From Saprospiraceae bacterium (lineage in GTDB: Bacteria > Bacteroidota > Bacteroidia > Chitinophagales > Saprospiraceae): a DNA stretch of 8,005 bases. The DNA lies in assembly GCA_015494245.1 (NCBI GenBank), contig WGBN01000056.1:1-8005 (forward strand). Direction: 5' to 3'. Under the pieces are notes generated by a model. It was not told the origin of the DNA, searched no databases, and was given only the letters and a program-made list of their open reading frames with translations. The first letter of the stretch is position 1. Each line of letters begins with the position of its first letter. Both the position numbers and the translations under genes were made by a program. Of this stretch, positions 6,446-8,005 are shown one piece after another.

Positions 6446-6979
6446 ATGAAAACCACATTCTTGAATGCTCGCACCGTTCTCCGATTAGGTATGTTCATCC
6501 TCATCGGCGCCATGCTCAGTCTCCAAAGCTGTAAAAAAGACAAGCCCGAGCCCATCGCCGGATGCATGGACCCTCAATCCGACAACTACAATCCCGATGC
6601 CGAAGTAGATGACGGCAATTGCGTGCCCTGGAGAGATAAATTCATTGGCGATTTCATCCTCAGCGGAGGCAGCTGCATCACAGATATACACCTTTCCAGT
6701 CCAGGAGATATGATGACCATTGAGCCCTCCAGCAATGCTACGACCAAGACTAAGTTCCTCATGAAACTCAATGTAAATGGTGCAGACTGGACCATCACGG
6801 CCAACATCACCGGCAAGTACGAGTTCGAGATTCCCTCTCAGCCCTTCACGCCCAACCCCCTTATCTCCAATTGGGGCAGCGGCAGCATTGACAGCAACGG
6901 CAATCTGAACTTCGAACTCACCTTCAGCGATGGCTCACCTACACAAGTCGTTTGTGAATACGAAGCCACCCTCTTGTAA
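6446..6979 (+). CDS. Predicted lipoprotein with GCMDP motif and beta-rich (lipocalin-like?) domain
   Basis: A complete 177-residue protein. Residues 1-28 form a lipoprotein signal with Arg9/Arg13, a hydrophobic core and lipobox LQSC, so Cys29 would be lipidated; the following KKDKPEP is a polar linker. Residues 39-59 hold the Bacteroidota motif GCMDP..DNYNPDAEVDDGNC with Cys40 and Cys59, an Asp/Asn-rich short module that may bind calcium (inference). Residues 62-177 look like a small all-beta domain with a Bacteroidota lipoprotein pattern: FIGDFILSGGSC, a central strand pair, IPSQPF, SGSIDSNGNLNFEL and a final VVCEYEATL. Cys77 and Cys170 could pair. It resembles small calycin-like lipoproteins, but I cannot name a ligand. 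It is monocistronic, with its own terminator right after the stop. The ATG at 6446 is chosen because the signal peptide starts there. Confidence 0.88.
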   Translation: MKTTFLNARTVLRLGMFILIGAMLSLQSCKKDKPEPIAGCMDPQSDNYNPDAEVDDGNCVPWRDKFIGDFILSGGSCITDIHLSSPGDMMTIEPSSNATTKTKFLMKLNVNGADWTITANITGKYEFEIPSQPFTPNPLISNWGSGSIDSNGNLNFELTFSDGSPTQVVCEYEATLL

Positions 6980-7000
6980 AAAACACTCATGAACATACCA

Positions 7001-7030
7001 AGCCTGCCGGCTTTGCCGGCGGGCTTTTTT
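7001..7030 (+). terminator. Intrinsic terminator of the lipoprotein gene
   Basis: A 10-bp GC-rich stem (7001-7010 with 7016-7025; one G-T wobble) closes a CTTTG loop and runs directly into a T tract ending at 7030. It begins 21 bp after the TAA of the lipoprotein gene. The minus strand lacks a matching T tract, so it acts on plus-strand transcription. Confidence 0.88.
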
Positions 7031-7048
7031 ATATAGAAAAATGCGGTT

Positions 7049-7128
7049 GTAGAGACACCATGCATTGGAGACGCAATGTATTTTGGAGACGCAATGCATT
7101 TTGGAGACGCAATGCATTGCGTCTCTAC
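7049..7128. repeat. GAGACGCAATGCATT tandem repeat ending in a perfect palindrome
   Basis: The core GAGAC recurs at 7052, 7068, 7086 and 7104 (spacings 16, 18, 18), followed each time by a CAATGCATT-like half. The last unit, 7104-7125, is a perfect 22-bp palindrome. The outermost bases, GTAGAGAC at 7049-7056 and GTCTCTAC at 7121-7128, are exact inverted repeats, so the whole 80-bp block is bounded like one element. Small GTAGAGAC...GTCTCTAC inverted repeats are common intergenic repeats in other bacteria; the function here is unknown. Confidence 0.85.
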
Positions 7129-7159
7129 GAGGATGAAAAAATTTATCGCAATACAAATA

Positions 7160-7186
7160 GGGGGCAGACACATAGGTCTGCCCTAC
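7160..7186. repeat. GGGCAGAC/GTCTGCCC hairpin repeat
   Basis: GGGCAGAC at 7162-7169 pairs perfectly with GTCTGCCC at 7176-7183 around a 6-base loop (ACATAG). Flanking TAGG and CTAC give a further partial match. There is no downstream T tract on either strand, so it is more like a dispersed extragenic palindrome than a terminator. Confidence 0.7.
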
Positions 7187-7206
7187 ATTGACCCGCAATA
7201 GACGCC

Positions 7207-7301
7207 CGTCACGCGTTACGTTCGTTACGAAAAACTACTAAACACTAAACCAACGATACACGACACACGATACACGCTAAACCGATTTACCCGATTCAAC
7301 C
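7207..7301. repeat. Direct repeat copy 1 (CGTCACGCGT...ACTAAACACTAAAC...GATTTACCCGATT)
   Basis: It starts with CGTCACGCGT at 7207, includes the 36-bp core 7228-7263 and ends in GATTTACCCGATT. The core matches 7449-7484 at 34 of 36 positions. It is AC-rich on the plus strand, with no coding signal. Confidence 0.78.
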
Positions 7302-7409
7302 GACGAACGCCCGGCTCCGCGAACTCGGGCTTACGCCGCGAGCTAAGATTATGTCGCCCTCCGGGCTTGAGTCCGTATTCAAGCGTGGTTGGGTTACGAT
7401 TGTTACGAC
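7302..7409. repeat. Hairpin-rich spacer between the direct repeats
   Basis: Several short inverted repeats are packed here: GCCCG (7309-7313) with CGGGC (7326-7330), GCCC/GGGC at 7356-7366, and GCTTGA (7365-7370) with TCAAGC (7379-7384) around an 8-base loop. GC content is higher than in the flanking repeats. There is no T tract and no recognised RNA family. Confidence 0.55.
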
Positions 7410-7517
7410 CGTCACGCGTCACGATTGCTACGTTCGTCACGTTTGTCACGAAAAATTACTAAACACTAAACCTACGATACACGATAAACCAATTACACCG
7501 ATTTACCCGATTTCACC
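7410..7517. repeat. Direct repeat copy 2
   Basis: It starts with the same CGTCACGCGT at 7410, carries a longer run of TCACG/TACG micro-repeats, then the 36-bp core 7449-7484 (two mismatches to copy 1) and GATTTACCCGATT near 7499-7511. The extra length relative to copy 1 comes from the added micro-repeats. Confidence 0.78.
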
Positions 7518-7554
7518 GCTTTCACCAATTCCACCCTCCATCATCAGAATCACA

Positions 7555-7587
7555 GATTACACGGATTTTGGGATTGCACGGATTTCA
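7555..7587. repeat. Two-unit GATTxCACGGATTT iteration (17-bp period)
   Basis: GATTACACGGATTT at 7555 and GATTGCACGGATTT at 7572 differ by one base and are spaced by 17 bp. This is an AC-rich extragenic motif of the same general flavour as the preceding direct repeats. Confidence 0.6.
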
Positions 7588-7606
7588 CCTTAAACTCTGC
7601 GAATAA

Positions 7607-7627
7607 CTGTCCAACGTTTGGGGACAG
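7607..7627. other. Short stem-loop between the repeat region and the membrane-protein gene
   Basis: CTGTCC (7607-7612) pairs with GGACAG (7622-7627) around a 9-base loop. It lies about 40 bp downstream of the stop of the minus-strand membrane-protein gene and could terminate it. The following minus-strand sequence (TTATTC) is only weakly T-rich, so a terminator role is uncertain. Confidence 0.35.
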
Positions 7628-7667
7628 GCTCAGGAGGTGGAACACCAATGTTGCTTCACTACGAAGT

Positions 7668-8005
7668 TTACTGAAGGCAATCACAATTTTGCATTGAAAA
7701 ACAAAAGCATAGTAACTGAATCAAGCCATCAAACATCCATAGCCAAACAACAAAACCTAGTAAAAACCAAGAAATTAGTACAATTAACAATTTAGTCAGT
7801 TTCCCTTTACTGCCTATACGGCCAATAATTTCTTTTTCACGCCTGGAAAAGTATTTTTCATTATACCAATATAAAACCAAAGAAACAAAAAAGGGAATGA
7901 AATGAGAATAAGTACCCCATTCCTCCCCAGCTAAGAAAAGGCAAGAATTCACAAAAGCAAAAAAGAAAGATGTTTCTAAAAAAGCTATCACCGCCGCTAT
8001 GTTAA
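7668..8005 (-). CDS. Small membrane protein of unknown function, 5' end beyond window
   Basis: An open frame from the window edge to a TAA at 7668-7670, 112 complete codons visible. A GTG at 7991 could serve as start, but the frame stays open upstream (reads NIAAVIAFLET...), so the true start is probably outside. Counting from that GTG, there are hydrophobic stretches at about residues 4-20 and 31-42, a charged central loop at about 43-65 (NEKYFSRREKEIIGRIG), and a long hydrophobic stretch at about 67-97 rich in Trp and Phe, giving about three to four membrane segments. It ends MQNCDCLQ. Base composition is far more AT-rich than the other two genes, which hints at a different origin. I do not recognise the family. 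The good membrane topology supports a real gene, but it has no second line of evidence. Confidence 0.55.
   Translation of the reverse strand, partial: NIAAVIAFLETSFFFAFVNSCLFLAGEEWGTYSHFIPFFVSLVLYWYNEKYFSRREKEIIGRIGSKGKLTKLLIVLISWFLLGFVVWLWMFDGLIQLLCFCFSMQNCDCLQ

Larger units (their letters stand above)
6980..7667. other. 688-bp intergenic region, repeat-rich, no convincing gene
   Basis: Apart from the terminator, this stretch holds only dispersed-type repeats: a tandem/palindromic cluster, a GGGCAGAC hairpin, two diverged direct repeats around a hairpin-rich spacer, and a short GATTxCACGG iteration. Frames present here translate to low-complexity peptides made by the repeats (for example strings of I-A-S-P or P-I-x-P) and lack start context, so I call none of them genes. 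No tRNA cloverleaf or known riboswitch pattern was recognised. Confidence 0.7.

Noticed and set aside
7049..7128. CRISPR array
   Set aside because: The 18-bp units are directly tandem with no unique spacers, and no cas gene is present.
6838..7173. Minus-strand open frame with repeated C-I-A-S-P units
   Set aside because: The peptide periodicity comes from the 18-bp non-coding tandem repeat, and the frame overlaps the lipoprotein gene and its terminator.
7207..7517. Insertion sequence or CRISPR remnant
   Set aside because: Only two repeat copies, no transposase frame in the spacer, no terminal inverted repeats, and the spacer is far longer than CRISPR spacers.
7351..7593. Plus-strand open frame of 80 codons with P-I-x-P repeats
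   Set aside because: Translation of the AC-rich direct repeat; no start context, no domain, and the matching repeat copy is not open in the same way.

Overview
The window looks like chromosomal DNA of a Bacteroidota bacterium, most likely a marine or sludge-type member of the Saprospiria/Sphingobacteriia side of the phylum (Lewinella/Haliscomenobacter-like; inference, not proven). The reasons are a giant type IX secretion (T9SS) cell-surface protein ending in a gliding-motility-associated CHU_C domain, a lipoprotein with the Bacteroidota-typical GCMDP...NYNPDA...DDGNC motif, and the absence of clear Shine-Dalgarno sites.

Layout: positions 1-6297 are filled by one uninterrupted minus-strand gene whose 3' end lies outside the window (2,099 codons visible, no stop). 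It encodes a secreted protein: signal peptide, PKD-like module, jelly-roll-like lectin/CBM-like module, 19 consecutive ~84-residue Ig-like repeats each with two cysteines, one SprB repeat, another PKD-like module, and the start of the type B (CHU_C) T9SS sorting domain. In the middle of the array three repeat types (A, B, C) recur as a ~250-residue super-repeat, present three times at 759- and 750-bp spacing. The repeat region is almost devoid of lysine and arginine.

A 148-bp divergent intergenic region separates this gene from a plus-strand gene (6446-6979) for a 177-residue lipoprotein with a lipobox and a predicted beta-rich domain, closed by a strong intrinsic terminator (7001-7030). Positions 6980-7667 contain no convincing gene but are dense in non-coding repeats: an 18-bp tandem repeat ending in a perfect palindrome, a GGGCAGAC hairpin, two 36-bp direct-repeat cores flanking a hairpin-rich spacer, and a short 17-bp iteration. 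The last ~340 bp are conspicuously AT-rich and hold the 3' part of a minus-strand gene for a small membrane protein of unknown function.

The genes do not form an operon. The giant protein is likely exported through the inner membrane by Sec, across the outer membrane by T9SS and displayed on the surface as an adhesin or structural filament. The lipoprotein is likely anchored in the cell envelope. No defence system, mobile-element transposase, CRISPR array, tRNA or rRNA was seen.
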